This document shows positions 27,602 to 36,034 of a DNA stretch of 46,819 bases, one piece after another. The DNA lies in the NCBI GenBank assembly GCA_018238625.1, contig JABCSY010000021.1, positions 1 to 46,819 on the forward strand, given 5' to 3'. A program made the translations under genes and the position numbers. Below the pieces are notes generated by a model. That model had not been told where the DNA came from, did not search any database, and worked only from the letters and a program-made list of their open reading frames with translations. The first letter of the stretch is position 1. Each line of letters opens with the position of its first letter. The stretch is from Promethearchaeota archaeon (GTDB lineage: Archaea; Asgardarchaeota; Lokiarchaeia; Sigyniarchaeales; SOKP01).

Positions 27602-28690
27602 ATGGAGTCTCAAGCAACAACAAAGGAAGAAAATCTTCGGATTCTCTTAAAAAATTTTGTAGAGTCGCGAGATGATATTGTTATCGCCTTTTTATATTCA
27701 AACCAAGGACTTTTAATGACCAAATATGGAAAAAAAGATAGTACGACTAAAGACGAAAAAGAAACGGAAGATGTATACGGTGCCTTTACTGCATTGGTAG
27801 AAACTCTTTTGAATAAAATTAGCCTCGAATATAAAATTGGTCATTATGGTACGGGTTCATTTGAAACTGAGGATAATCGTATTATTTACTTAGAAGCGGG
27901 ATCCGATGCTATATTATTACTAATTTGCGATTATGAAACAAATTTAAACAAGCTTTTACCTATTGCCTACCTCGTAGTTGAGAAAATAGCTCAATTGCTT
28001 GAAGAGAGCTTCGATTTTAAATATAATACTTTAGAAATCCCCGATTTAAATATCCACGAAAATTTTTCCTTAGGATTAGACAAGTTTTCGATCAGCGAAC
28101 CAAAAACTGTAATAAATGGTTTGACCACAACACATCAATTTAGAAAATCTAAAAAAATAGAAAAACTCTTTAAATTAATTGTATTGGGATCAGCAGCCGT
28201 AGGTAAAACTACGTTAGTGAATCAATTTCTAAAAAAGGAGGATGTTATCGATTATCGACCAACTTTAGGTATATCGATATCAGCTCAACAATTTTACGTT
28301 CAAGGCTTCAAAGACGATATAATCAAATTTCTTGTGTACGACCTTGCCGGGCAAAGCTTTTTTAAGCGCGTTAGACACGAGTATTATAAAGGAGCAAATT
28401 GTGCTTTTATCGTTTACGATGTTACCAGAAGAGAGACTTTTGATGAAGCTATAGATTTCTGGCTCGAAGATGCTCAGAAGAAATTAGGAAACGTCCCATT
28501 TGTGCTTATAGGAAATAAAATTGATTTAGAAGATAAAAGGGAAATTACCAAAGAGGAAGGATTGGAAAAAGCAAAAAAATTGAAAAGCTTTTTCATTGAA
28601 ACCTCAGCGTTAAATAATATTAACGTTCAAGATACGTTCAAAATTATAGGAATTGGCTTATTTTTTAAGCACATTGAAGAGACCTTATGA
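27602..28690 (+). CDS. Roadblock-like domain fused to Rab/Ras-type small GTPase
   Basis: A 362-residue two-domain protein. Residues 1-145 look like a roadblock/LC7 domain: IVIAFLYSNQGLLMTKYG, a long helix DVYGAFTALVETLLNKI, NRIIYLEAGSDAILLLICDYETNL and a final helix. A linker leads to a small GTPase with all five motifs: G1 GSAAVGKTT (196-204), a switch Thr in PTLGI, G3 DLAGQ (247-251), G4 NKID (305-308) and G5 ETSA (333-336). G3 has the Gln used in hydrolysis. No C-terminal prenylation cysteine, so membrane attachment by CAAX is excluded. A regulator or scaffold domain in cis with its GTPase suggests built-in control or dimerisation. Confidence 0.85.
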   Translation: MESQATTKEENLRILLKNFVESRDDIVIAFLYSNQGLLMTKYGKKDSTTKDEKETEDVYGAFTALVETLLNKISLEYKIGHYGTGSFETEDNRIIYLEAGSDAILLLICDYETNLNKLLPIAYLVVEKIAQLLEESFDFKYNTLEIPDLNIHENFSLGLDKFSISEPKTVINGLTTTHQFRKSKKIEKLFKLIVLGSAAVGKTTLVNQFLKKEDVIDYRPTLGISISAQQFYVQGFKDDIIKFLVYDLAGQSFFKRVRHEYYKGANCAFIVYDVTRRETFDEAIDFWLEDAQKKLGNVPFVLIGNKIDLEDKREITKEEGLEKAKKLKSFFIETSALNNINVQDTFKIIGIGLFFKHIEETL

Positions 28691-28709
28691 TTAAAAAATG
28701 AAAAAAAAA

Positions 28710-29723
28710 TTATAAATGAAATTCTGTCCCTACGATCCCTAAAGTATGAGAGGGGTGTCGAGACATGAGTTTGTTAAAAGTAAAACCTGTACAATGCATA
28801 CCACAAATGATTTCTGGATTCAATTCTTCAAAATATTTTACTTTTTCTTCAATCTTTTCAATTGGGTTCCATTCTTCGTGAAATCCCCCAATTACAGCAT
28901 AAATTTTGTCGATCCCCGTTAACTTTTGCCCGTGTTTTATCGTATTCATTATGCCACAATGCCCGCATCCCGTTATGACAACTAAACCCTTATCCTTTAC
29001 GTTAATATAAATAGATGTTTCGTCTCTGAAATAGTTTGTTTCAAATTCCTTTCTACTCTTCATTATGTAGATTCCTTTAGTAATTTCTTCTTTATCGAAT
29101 AATTCAATTTCTCCACTTGTCGCGATACCTTTATATAATTTTACAGGTTCATTTGTTTCTACTAGCTTGATTCCATGTTGATCTACCAGATTATTTATCA
29201 TATTTTTACTAAGGATAGGTAATTTTATATTCAAACCAAGTTTCCCCTCTTTTTCTAGCGTTCGCAAAGAATCTCCTAAATCTTCAGCAGGAATTACTTC
29301 TCCAGATTTCATAATTGCTATATAATTTTGATTAAAGCAATTAGGGTTCAAAATAAATTCGGTACCTTTATTAAATAAAGGGAGGACTCCCGCTAACCCG
29401 CCAAAATGATCGATATGTCCATGACTTAAAACAAATTTCTCAACATCATTCAAATTCATTCCTAATTGCTTACTATTTTCAACTATAGTTTGAGATAAAC
29501 CTCCACTATCTAATAAGAAAAGATGTTTCTCATCATTATCTTGTACACTAATACTCATAGCTAACCCATGTTCGCCTACAGTTCTATTAGCCGAAACTTC
29601 TGGTTGGATAACTTTTCCATTAAATTTTTCTTCGGTGAGTAAAGTAATAGATGTCGTATTGGTTGCCAAAACTTTTAAAATTACCTTACCACTTTCTATT
29701 CCGTCCGTTATATCAATTACCAT
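28710..29723 (-). CDS. Metallo-beta-lactamase-fold hydrolase, MJ0301/'dihydropterin' type
   Basis: The metal site HGHIDH occurs at 101-106 (HxHxDH), with LLDSGG before it and CGHCG and a later GFH as further ligands. The N-terminal region (around residues 17-75, with GEHGLAMSISV) and long insertion between 130 and 230 match the group annotated as 7,8-dihydropterin-6-yl-methyl-4-(beta-D-ribofuranosyl)aminobenzene 5'-phosphate synthase, an old name from methanopterin synthesis whose role is not firmly established. It is in a stretch with no folate or methanopterin genes, so general MBL hydrolase is the safe call. Confidence 0.78.
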   Translation of the reverse strand: MVIDITDGIESGKVILKVLATNTTSITLLTEEKFNGKVIQPEVSANRTVGEHGLAMSISVQDNDEKHLFLLDSGGLSQTIVENSKQLGMNLNDVEKFVLSHGHIDHFGGLAGVLPLFNKGTEFILNPNCFNQNYIAIMKSGEVIPAEDLGDSLRTLEKEGKLGLNIKLPILSKNMINNLVDQHGIKLVETNEPVKLYKGIATSGEIELFDKEEITKGIYIMKSRKEFETNYFRDETSIYINVKDKGLVVITGCGHCGIMNTIKHGQKLTGIDKIYAVIGGFHEEWNPIEKIEEKVKYFEELNPEIICGMHCTGFTFNKLMSRHPSHTLGIVGTEFHL

Positions 29724-29883
29724 GTTTTATCATATTTAATATTGAATAATTATTTAATAAATCTTTATTTTCCTCTTATATAATTATTTCCTTGTTTGGG
29801 TTAGAAACAAAATAAAAATGAGTTACACTAATCAAAAGAATAATTTAAAAATAAAAAATAATTGGATAAAAAAAAGAATAAAA

Positions 29884-32730
29884 TTAAGATTTAAATAAAT
29901 AATTAGGATCTTTTTTAATTTTCAATCTTATTCTATATTTCCTTAGTTCGTCGACGATGGAAACACTAAATGCGGCAATAAAGAGAGTTGCCCAGTGATA
30001 CCATTGTGTTAAAGGCACGACGTGAAAAGCGATAGCCATTGGCGTGTAAAGTATTAAAAGTTGTAAACCGAGAGAAAGTCCTGTAGCCCAAAATAAGTGC
30101 TTATTAGGGAAGTGCCAAAACGGTTTTGTATTACTAGTACATGTATAGACAAAAAGTAATTCACATATCACTAAATTCGTAAATAGAATTGTCTGCGCTA
30201 AACCTATGGCATATGTTTGGGATGCCCCTGGACTTAAATAACCAGCCAAATTTGGATCTATAAGGCTCCACTCAGGAATAAGAACGGTCCAAAGAACTAT
30301 GTAAAGAGTGATATCGGTAATTGAAGTATATATTCCTAATAGCAAAGCGGGACCTCTTATTTCTTTTAATAACGTAAATCCTTTTCTCGGGGGGCCCTTC
30401 ATGACATCGGGATCTGTTGGAGTTAGCCCTAAAACCATCGCTGGAATGCCATCTGTCGCTATATTTAGCCAAAGTATTTGAATTGGTTCGATCGGAGCTC
30501 CTATAAAGACATTAACAAATAGTTTCATGACAATATACGCAACCAAAATCAGAAATATTTCGTCAAAATTCGTCGAAAGCATATAGCGGAAGAAATTTGT
30601 GGTTGTTTCAAAGATTCCTCTACCTTCTTCGATTGCGTTTACAATAGTTGCGTAATTATCGTCGATAAGTATCATATCTGAAGCTTCTTGAGTGACCTCA
30701 GTACCTTTTAAACCCATTGCTACGCCCACGTGAGCGCCTTTTACAGCTGGAGCATCGTTAACCCCATCACCCGTCATGGCAACCACTAAATCGAGTTCCT
30801 TAAGTCGCTTCAAAATTCTTAGTTTATGTTCTGAAGTTACTCGTGCGAAAACATCAACGGTTTTAACTTTCTCGCGTAATTCGTCATCATTCATTTCTTC
30901 TAAATCTAACCCTGTAATTGCTTCATTTGACTCAGTTAGACCAATTTGTTGTGCGATTGCTATGGCAGTTACTTTATGGTCTCCCGTGATCATGATCGTT
31001 CGGATACCCGCCATTCTAGCTTCTTTGATGGCGTCTTTAACTTCGTCTCGGGCGGGATCAATAATTCCTACTAAACCTATATAAGTAAAATCCTTCTCTA
31101 CATCATTGAGATCGTATCCCGGTTCTAATTCCTTATATGCTACTCCAAGAACTCTTAAAGCATTTTCAGCAAATTGGTTATTTTGATTTAATATTTTATC
31201 TTTTGCGTTCTCAATTGACTTACTTTCGCCATTTGATAATACATGAGAAGCATTTCTCATCATTATGTCTGGAGCTCCTTTTATTAAAGCAACGATTTTA
31301 CCGTCTAATTTACCAATTACGCTCATCATCTTCCGATCGGAATCGAAAGGAATTTCGTCTAATTTCTCAAAAGATTCGTTGAGTTTCATCTTCAAAGCTA
31401 AGACTTTCATGGAAATTTCAGTAGGATCGCCAACAACACTAACTTCTCCTGTTTTTTGGTCGAGAACATTTACATTGGAATTGTTGCAAAACAAACAAAC
31501 TTCTAAAAACCGCTTAAGATCAGGGTTCATGCTCACAACATTTTCGTTTTCTTTAATATCCCCAATAAGATTATATCCTACACCCTCTACATCGAATACT
31601 TTTCCGTTTAAATACATTTTCACTACTGTCATTTCGTTTTTCGTCAACGTACCAGTTTTATCGCTACAAATGACGCTAACACGTCCTAGAGTTTCCACAG
31701 CGGTTAGCTTCCTGACTAAAGCGTTCCTCCCAGCCATTTTTTTCATACCTATACTTAGAACCACCGTAATAACGACAACGAGACCCTCAGGAACGGCCGA
31801 TACAGCTAAACTTATAGCAATTTTAAACGCATCGATCATATGCTCTATTTCTTCGGGACCGAAACCTAAACCTTCTGTAACTAGTATCATAATTATTTCT
31901 GTGACAAAAACGCCAGCACATATCAATAGGATTGCTATTCCTAATAACTTTCCAAATCGATTTACTTCTACTTGAAATGGACTAGGTTCTTGTACCTCTT
32001 GTTGCAAACTTTCAGCTATTTTTCCTATTTCGGTATTCATCCCCGTCCCAATTGCAATTCCTTCTCCATTTCCTCTCGTGATTATCGTGTTCATGTATCC
32101 TAGGTTAATTCTATCAGCTAGAATCATCTTTTCGTCTACGATATCTAATTGTTTTTTTACAGGAGCAGATTCCCCGGTTAAAATTGCCTCATCGACGTAA
32201 AGCGAAAACTCTTTTATTAACCTTAAATCCGCTGGAAATTTATCCCCGTCTTCAAAAAGGATAATGTCTCCTAGTGCTACGTCTTCTACGGCAATTTCAC
32301 TAACTTTACCATCTCTACGAACCTTTGCAAAATGGGGCGCAAGTTTCTTTAAACTTTCCATCGATCTTTCTGCTTGATATTCCTGATAAAACCCCAAAGC
32401 TGCGTTAGCAATTAAAATTGCGGCAATTACAATAGCATCGGTGTATTCTGAAGACCACGCTTCACCACCTTGAGATGCCTCCCATATTCCAATTATAATT
32501 GAGATGGCAATCGCGAAAAGTAATAAATAAACAAGAAAGCTTTTAAATTGACCTATGAAAATTTGAAGAGCAGTTTTTCCTTTTTCCTTCACTAATTCAT
32601 TTTTTCCATATTTTTCAAGTCTAGCTGCTGCTTCTAACTCAGATAAACCTCTTTCGATTGAAGTGTTCATTGCGTTTACGACTTTTTCAACAATCTCCGA
32701 ATGTGCACTAATTTGTTTTATTTCTACCAT
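29884..32730 (-). CDS. P-type Ca2+-transporting ATPase, SERCA-like (type II)
   Basis: A 948-residue cation pump. Cation-ATPase N-terminal domain (about 10-80), the TGES actuator loop, PEGL in M4 (SAVPEGLVVVITVVLS) with the ion-binding glutamate, the phosphorylation site CSDKTGTLTKNEM with Asp357, KGAPD, TGDHKVTAIAIA and MTGDGVNDAPA. M5/M6 carries STNFDEIFL and ILWLNIATDGIPAMVLGLTP, where the NxxTDGxPA residues are those that bind calcium in SERCA-type pumps. Expected role is calcium export or storage. The C-terminal membrane pair is complete. It has no partner gene in the cluster. Confidence 0.9.
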   Translation of the reverse strand: MVEIKQISAHSEIVEKVVNAMNTSIERGLSELEAAARLEKYGKNELVKEKGKTALQIFIGQFKSFLVYLLLFAIAISIIIGIWEASQGGEAWSSEYTDAIVIAAILIANAALGFYQEYQAERSMESLKKLAPHFAKVRRDGKVSEIAVEDVALGDIILFEDGDKFPADLRLIKEFSLYVDEAILTGESAPVKKQLDIVDEKMILADRINLGYMNTIITRGNGEGIAIGTGMNTEIGKIAESLQQEVQEPSPFQVEVNRFGKLLGIAILLICAGVFVTEIIMILVTEGLGFGPEEIEHMIDAFKIAISLAVSAVPEGLVVVITVVLSIGMKKMAGRNALVRKLTAVETLGRVSVICSDKTGTLTKNEMTVVKMYLNGKVFDVEGVGYNLIGDIKENENVVSMNPDLKRFLEVCLFCNNSNVNVLDQKTGEVSVVGDPTEISMKVLALKMKLNESFEKLDEIPFDSDRKMMSVIGKLDGKIVALIKGAPDIMMRNASHVLSNGESKSIENAKDKILNQNNQFAENALRVLGVAYKELEPGYDLNDVEKDFTYIGLVGIIDPARDEVKDAIKEARMAGIRTIMITGDHKVTAIAIAQQIGLTESNEAITGLDLEEMNDDELREKVKTVDVFARVTSEHKLRILKRLKELDLVVAMTGDGVNDAPAVKGAHVGVAMGLKGTEVTQEASDMILIDDNYATIVNAIEEGRGIFETTTNFFRYMLSTNFDEIFLILVAYIVMKLFVNVFIGAPIEPIQILWLNIATDGIPAMVLGLTPTDPDVMKGPPRKGFTLLKEIRGPALLLGIYTSITDITLYIVLWTVLIPEWSLIDPNLAGYLSPGASQTYAIGLAQTILFTNLVICELLFVYTCTSNTKPFWHFPNKHLFWATGLSLGLQLLILYTPMAIAFHVVPLTQWYHWATLFIAAFSVSIVDELRKYRIRLKIKKDPNYLFKS

Positions 32731-32852
32731 TTTTTGTTCACTATTTTTCGATTTTTTTAATTAAATTAAATATTTTAGATAATAATGATTTTAAAATTTA
32801 TACATTATACATTAGTAAATACAAGCTAATAAAAAAATTATTGGGGTAAACA

Positions 32853-33227
32853 TTGTTTAAATTATCGTTCTCAAAAACGGCTTTGGAGTATATTTTTGAA
32901 GAACAACAAAAAATGGAATCAGAAAAATTAGTAGTAGTCCTTTTTTATCATTCCGCTGAATCGTGAACAATGTGCTTCTGTGGGAATTTTGTCGAGTTAG
33001 TAGAAAAACACAAACTCCTAGATGACCACGATTTTGTCGAATGGAAGGATATTGACGTTGAAAACGAAGATTTCGAGGACGAGCGTGTGGAGGTTTACGT
33101 CGAAAAAGAAATCATTCCTGAACTAGAAAAAAAACCTTTAATTATAGTGGATGCGGCAATAGGAGAAGTTGAAGGTAAAAAAGTAGGTATGTTGTTCATA
33201 AAAAAAAATTCAAATGTATACGGTTAA
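32853..33227 (+). CDS. Candidate selenoprotein, HesB/IscA-like, with in-frame TGA
   Basis: The TTG at 32853 (GGGG five bases upstream, in-frame stop at 32847) opens a frame of 124 residues to the TAA at 33225, interrupted only by TGA at 32964-32966, codon 38. Both sides of the TGA look like one protein: SKTALEYIFEEQQ, strand KLVVVLFYHSAES, then the TGA, TMCFCGNFVELV, an acidic segment and VEVYVEKEIIPELEKKPLIIVDA. The order resembles HesB/IscA-like proteins, a family known to have selenocysteine members in which Sec replaces the first conserved cysteine. A SECIS-like hairpin follows the stop. Alternatives: a broken gene or a short 85-residue protein starting at 32970, which would lose the first strand and helix. 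Confidence 0.5.
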
Positions 33228-33289
33228 TAGATGAACTTATCTTGGAAATTTTAGAAGATAAAGCGATAAACGGTTGTGCCCGTGCCGTA
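33219..33289 (+). promoter_or_regulatory. SECIS-like hairpin in the 3' region of the candidate selenoprotein
   Basis: Four bases after the stop is ATGA (33231-33234), then eleven bases, then AA (33246-33247) in a loop, then GAT (33265-33267). Bases 33237-33243 pair perfectly with 33255-33261; at the base A34, G33 and U32 face G65, A66 and U67, as in the tandem G.A quartet of eukaryotic SECIS elements. A possible lower helix joins 33219-33224 to 33284-33289. The helix is shorter than the eukaryotic norm and one A (33262) must bulge. I see no match to the archaeal GAA/A bulge form. Confidence 0.4.
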
Positions 33290-33312
33290 ATTAAAAAAAT
33301 TCCCTTTTTTTA
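33290..33312 (+). terminator. T-rich terminator after the candidate selenoprotein
   Basis: A run of seven A is followed by TTCCC and seven or more T, giving a weak A/T hairpin and a T-run. It lies just past the SECIS-like hairpin, so the hairpin would be retained in the message. Confidence 0.4.
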
Positions 33313-33404
33313 TTAAACTTGACAATAAATTTATAAACATCCTTTATCTTTTCATTGTTAATTTACTATATCTAATAAAAAAGATTAAATAAATAGTGAT
33401 AAAT

Positions 33405-33962
33405 ATGAGGTATTCACGACTTTTTAGATGGATTGTACGCGGCTTCTTGCTTGTTTTCACGCTATCGTTATCAGCAGTGTCTCTTTTAGGTGGTTTCTCT
33501 GCTATGACTATTTTTGATCCTAATGTAAATAATGTTAATGTTCCTGATGGAGATATAACAGCAAATTTTGATATTAGTAATCCAAGTGGAATGTTCATTA
33601 ATGTTCCTTTTAATATCTCAAATTCTGGAGTATATGATTTAACAAAGATTCGATTAGGTTTTCAAATTGCTATGACTTATGGTAATGCATCAACACCATT
33701 GAATGATACGACTACAGTAGTAATCTTTGATAAATCGCAATCTTTTGGAACTATTACTCAAGGGGTCACTCTGAAAGCGAATCTCACTGGTACGGCAGCG
33801 GATTTTGCAAATTTACCAGATCCTAACACAGAAGTAGATTGGTATAGAGCACCTTATGCTTTAGAATTTTATATGAACCTTACATTTAGCGCGTCTTATT
33901 CACTTAATCTATATACTTTTTCAGTTAATATAATTAACTTAACGGCGGGGCATTTTCCATAG
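33405..33962 (+). CDS. Signal-anchored extracellular protein, first gene of a membrane operon
   Basis: 185 residues, not recognised. A basic N-terminus (RYSRLFRWIVRG) leads to a hydrophobic segment (about 11-34), after which the chain is beta-strand-like with many N-x-S/T sequons (e.g. NISNS, NLTGT, NLTFS). It is probably a membrane-anchored, outward-facing beta-sandwich of about 145 residues, possibly glycosylated. The frame also allows a GTG start at 33396, but the ATG at 33405 is better placed after AGTGAT. The next gene follows after 12 bases with a strong ribosome site, so the two are surely co-translated from one message. Confidence 0.65.
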   Translation: MRYSRLFRWIVRGFLLVFTLSLSAVSLLGGFSAMTIFDPNVNNVNVPDGDITANFDISNPSGMFINVPFNISNSGVYDLTKIRLGFQIAMTYGNASTPLNDTTTVVIFDKSQSFGTITQGVTLKANLTGTAADFANLPDPNTEVDWYRAPYALEFYMNLTFSASYSLNLYTFSVNIINLTAGHFP

Positions 33963-33974
33963 AGGGTGATATAA

Positions 33975-34490
33975 ATGGGGCGTAATTTTAATATTTTTAA
34001 AGGGTTAATATATCTGAGCGTTTATATAACAACGACGATGGTTATTCCATTTTTCACTTTTACTTTAATGAAGGAAGTCTCGATAATGGGCGTCGACATT
34101 TTACTTGAGCAACCCGATTACGATAGAATAATTTATTGGGTTTCTGCCTTCGGATTGCTTATTAGTGCATGCGCATTTTTTAACTATTCTTCTCCTAAAC
34201 AGTCGATTAGAAAAGGGACTATCTCGTTAATTCAAATACTTTTAAATTGCTTGTATATATGGTCGTATAAGTTTAGCGGAGCTACTGAAGTTCGCTTTGA
34301 AATAATAATTGAATTAGCAAATTTAGGTTTTATAGCCGTAAACGTTCAAAACATGGTTATGCTATATATGGGAGTTTATTTTCTTACAATATTTCTTAAA
34401 GGATATGATTTTTTTGATTTTATCATTAATCGGGAAAAAATTCGAGAGAAGAGATATAAACCACAGTTAGGAGGCATTGATAAAGCGTGA
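33975..34490 (+). CDS. Four-helix membrane protein, second gene of the operon
   Basis: 171 residues with four hydrophobic segments (about 10-31, 51-68, 80-97, 112-137), a short exterior loop (MKEVSIMGVDILLEQPDYDR) and a basic C-terminus (NREKIREKRYK), so the tail is predicted cytoplasmic. No known family. Its ribosome site GAGGGTGAT (33962-33970), four bases before ATG, is the best Shine-Dalgarno match in the window. The stop overlaps the GTG start of the next gene by four bases, so it is translationally coupled to the coiled-coil protein. Confidence 0.7.
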   Translation: MGRNFNIFKGLIYLSVYITTTMVIPFFTFTLMKEVSIMGVDILLEQPDYDRIIYWVSAFGLLISACAFFNYSSPKQSIRKGTISLIQILLNCLYIWSYKFSGATEVRFEIIIELANLGFIAVNVQNMVMLYMGVYFLTIFLKGYDFFDFIINREKIREKRYKPQLGGIDKA

Positions 34491-35386
34491 TTTTTCAAAC
34501 AATTGATTTAATTCAAACTATTGCGGATATTGTTGCAGCCATTTTAACTTTTTTAAACCCTATAGTATCGCCTATGGGTTCTTTCATGGTTCTTTGGATG
34601 GACTATGTTTTACAATTTTTTCCTCAAAATAACCTAACATTCTATATAATCATATCTGCATTAATTGTTACAACTGGGGCTATTGTTAATATAGCTTGGT
34701 CAGGGGATAAAAAACCAAAGTTTCTTGAAAAAGCTGAAGAACTTAAAGAAGAAGCGGAAAAACTTGAAGAGAAAGCTGAAGAACTTAAAGAAGAAGCGGA
34801 AGAGCTTGAAGAAAAGGTAGCGAAAAAAGCAAAAAAACTTAAAAAAGCAAAAAAACGCGAAGAGAAGGTAGAAAAAGCCGAAGAACTTGAAGAGAAAGCT
34901 GAAGAACTTGAAGAGAAAGCCGAGGAACTTAAAGAAGAAGCGGAAAAACTTGAAGAAAAAGCGGAAGAACTTGAAGAAAAAGTAGAAGAAGCAGAAGAAC
35001 TTAAAGAAGAAGCTGAAAAACTTGAAGAGAAGGCAGAAAAACTTGAAGAAAAAGCAGAGGAACTAAAAGAAAAAGCTGAAGAGCTTGAAGAAAAGGTTGA
35101 AGAACTTGAAGAAGATGTTGAAGAATTAAAAGAAGATGCCGAAGAGCTTGAAGAAGAAGCAGAAGAGCTTGAAGAAGAAGCAGAAGAGCTTGAAGAAGAA
35201 GCGGAAGAACTTGAAGAAGATGTTGAAGAATTAAAAGAAGATGCCGAAGAGCTTGAAGAAGAAGCGGAGGAACTTGAAGAGAAAGCAGAAGAGCTTGAAG
35301 AAAAAGTAGAGGAACTTGAAGAAGATGCAGAAGAACTAAAAGAAGAAGCAGAAGAAAAAAAAACTGATAATCCTAATACAGATTAA
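34487..35386 (+). CDS. Membrane-tethered acidic heptad-repeat rod protein
   Basis: 299 residues. Two hydrophobic segments (about 10-40 and 51-71) are followed by a basic GDKKPKF and then, from residue 79 to about 292, nearly uninterrupted seven-residue repeats of the type AEELEEK or AEELKEE. Leucine and alanine fall four and three residues apart, giving a and d positions, so this is a regular coiled coil, about 30 nm if fully helical. A basic patch (about 107-128, VAKKAKKLKKAKKREEKV) breaks an otherwise very acidic rod. The positive-inside rule puts the rod in the cytoplasm. GTG start overlaps the previous stop; AGGAGG lies upstream. Function unknown; a spacer, tether or cytoskeletal adaptor is possible. 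Confidence 0.8.
   Translation: MIFQTIDLIQTIADIVAAILTFLNPIVSPMGSFMVLWMDYVLQFFPQNNLTFYIIISALIVTTGAIVNIAWSGDKKPKFLEKAEELKEEAEKLEEKAEELKEEAEELEEKVAKKAKKLKKAKKREEKVEKAEELEEKAEELEEKAEELKEEAEKLEEKAEELEEKVEEAEELKEEAEKLEEKAEKLEEKAEELKEKAEELEEKVEELEEDVEELKEDAEELEEEAEELEEEAEELEEEAEELEEDVEELKEDAEELEEEAEELEEKAEELEEKVEELEEDAEELKEEAEEKKTDNPNTD
34722..35353 (+). repeat. 21-bp tandem repeat region (about 30 units)
   Basis: Codons for the heptad repeat recur every 21 bases. A higher-order unit is visible: about 50 bases starting at 35111 recur identically starting at 35216, an offset of exactly 105 bases (five heptads), which implies recent internal duplication. Confidence 0.85.
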
Positions 35387-35401
35387 AAAAAATTTTTATT
35401 T

Positions 35402-36034
35402 TTATTTTTTCATTTTTATAATTAATTCAGCAACTCTTTTCCCCGTATTTTTGGCAATTAAACCTCCTAATTCATCGACCTCTCCCTTGCCAACAAATTC
35501 TTTTAATCCAAATTTTTGGAGGCTAGTTATAGGTATGTTTCCCTCAAGAACAGGGCTACCAAGAGCGTTTCCAACCACGATCATTCCATGGATTAATCCA
35601 AAATTGATTAAATCTGAAATTACGCCTTGACCCCCATTTCTTAAACCTGTTGAAGCTAAAGGAGCGAAAATTACATCTTTCAGCATGTAATTTTTCATTT
35701 TCCACGGCCTTGAACGATCGATAAATACTTTTATTTGAGAACTCACGGAGCCAAAATAATTTGGAGCAGCTATAAGTAGAGCATCTGACCCTAATAATAA
35801 CTTTTCTAACTCGGTAGTTTCATCATCTTTCGCTAAGGGACAATCGTGTGGAGGTCTTAAACATTGATCGCACCCATTACAAGGTGTAAGTTTGAAATCA
35901 GTTATTTGAATTTTGTTGATTTCAAATTCTTCGTCTACGGATTTTATACCATCGATAGCTTGGTCAATCAAAAAGTTACAACTTCTATTTTTACGCGGTG
36001 ACCCTACAATTAAACAGATTTTCAACTTTTCCAA
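35402..36034 (-). CDS. Iron-sulfur flavoprotein (flavodoxin-like NAD(P)H/FMN reductase family)
   Basis: Flavodoxin-like fold beginning with ICLIVGSPRKNRSCNFL, the FMN phosphate loop, then the compact cluster motif CNGCDQCLRPPHDC (52-65, C-x2-C-x2-C-x6-C), and APNYFGSVSSQIKVFIDRSRPW, the flavin-contacting block. This is the Isf-type iron-sulfur flavoprotein common in anaerobic archaea, where the cluster passes electrons between ferredoxin and FMN, often for reduction of O2 or H2O2. 210 residues is usual. It converges with the coiled-coil operon with 15 bases between. Confidence 0.88.
   Translation of the reverse strand: MEKLKICLIVGSPRKNRSCNFLIDQAIDGIKSVDEEFEINKIQITDFKLTPCNGCDQCLRPPHDCPLAKDDETTELEKLLLGSDALLIAAPNYFGSVSSQIKVFIDRSRPWKMKNYMLKDVIFAPLASTGLRNGGQGVISDLINFGLIHGMIVVGNALGSPVLEGNIPITSLQKFGLKEFVGKGEVDELGGLIAKNTGKRVAELIIKMKK

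Noticed and set aside
31265..31975. 236-codon open frame on + inside the calcium pump gene
   Set aside because: It is the antisense shadow of a well-conserved P-type ATPase; its product is low-complexity Ser/Ile/Thr with no family pattern.
33219..33289. Standard archaeal SECIS (GAA/A bulge with short GC stem)
   Set aside because: No such bulge with following GC pairs is visible; only the eukaryote-like core fits, so that is what I report.
34722..35353. Regular repeat that might suggest a CRISPR array
   Set aside because: The unit is 21 bases without spacers, stays in one reading frame and encodes heptads; it is a coiled-coil gene.
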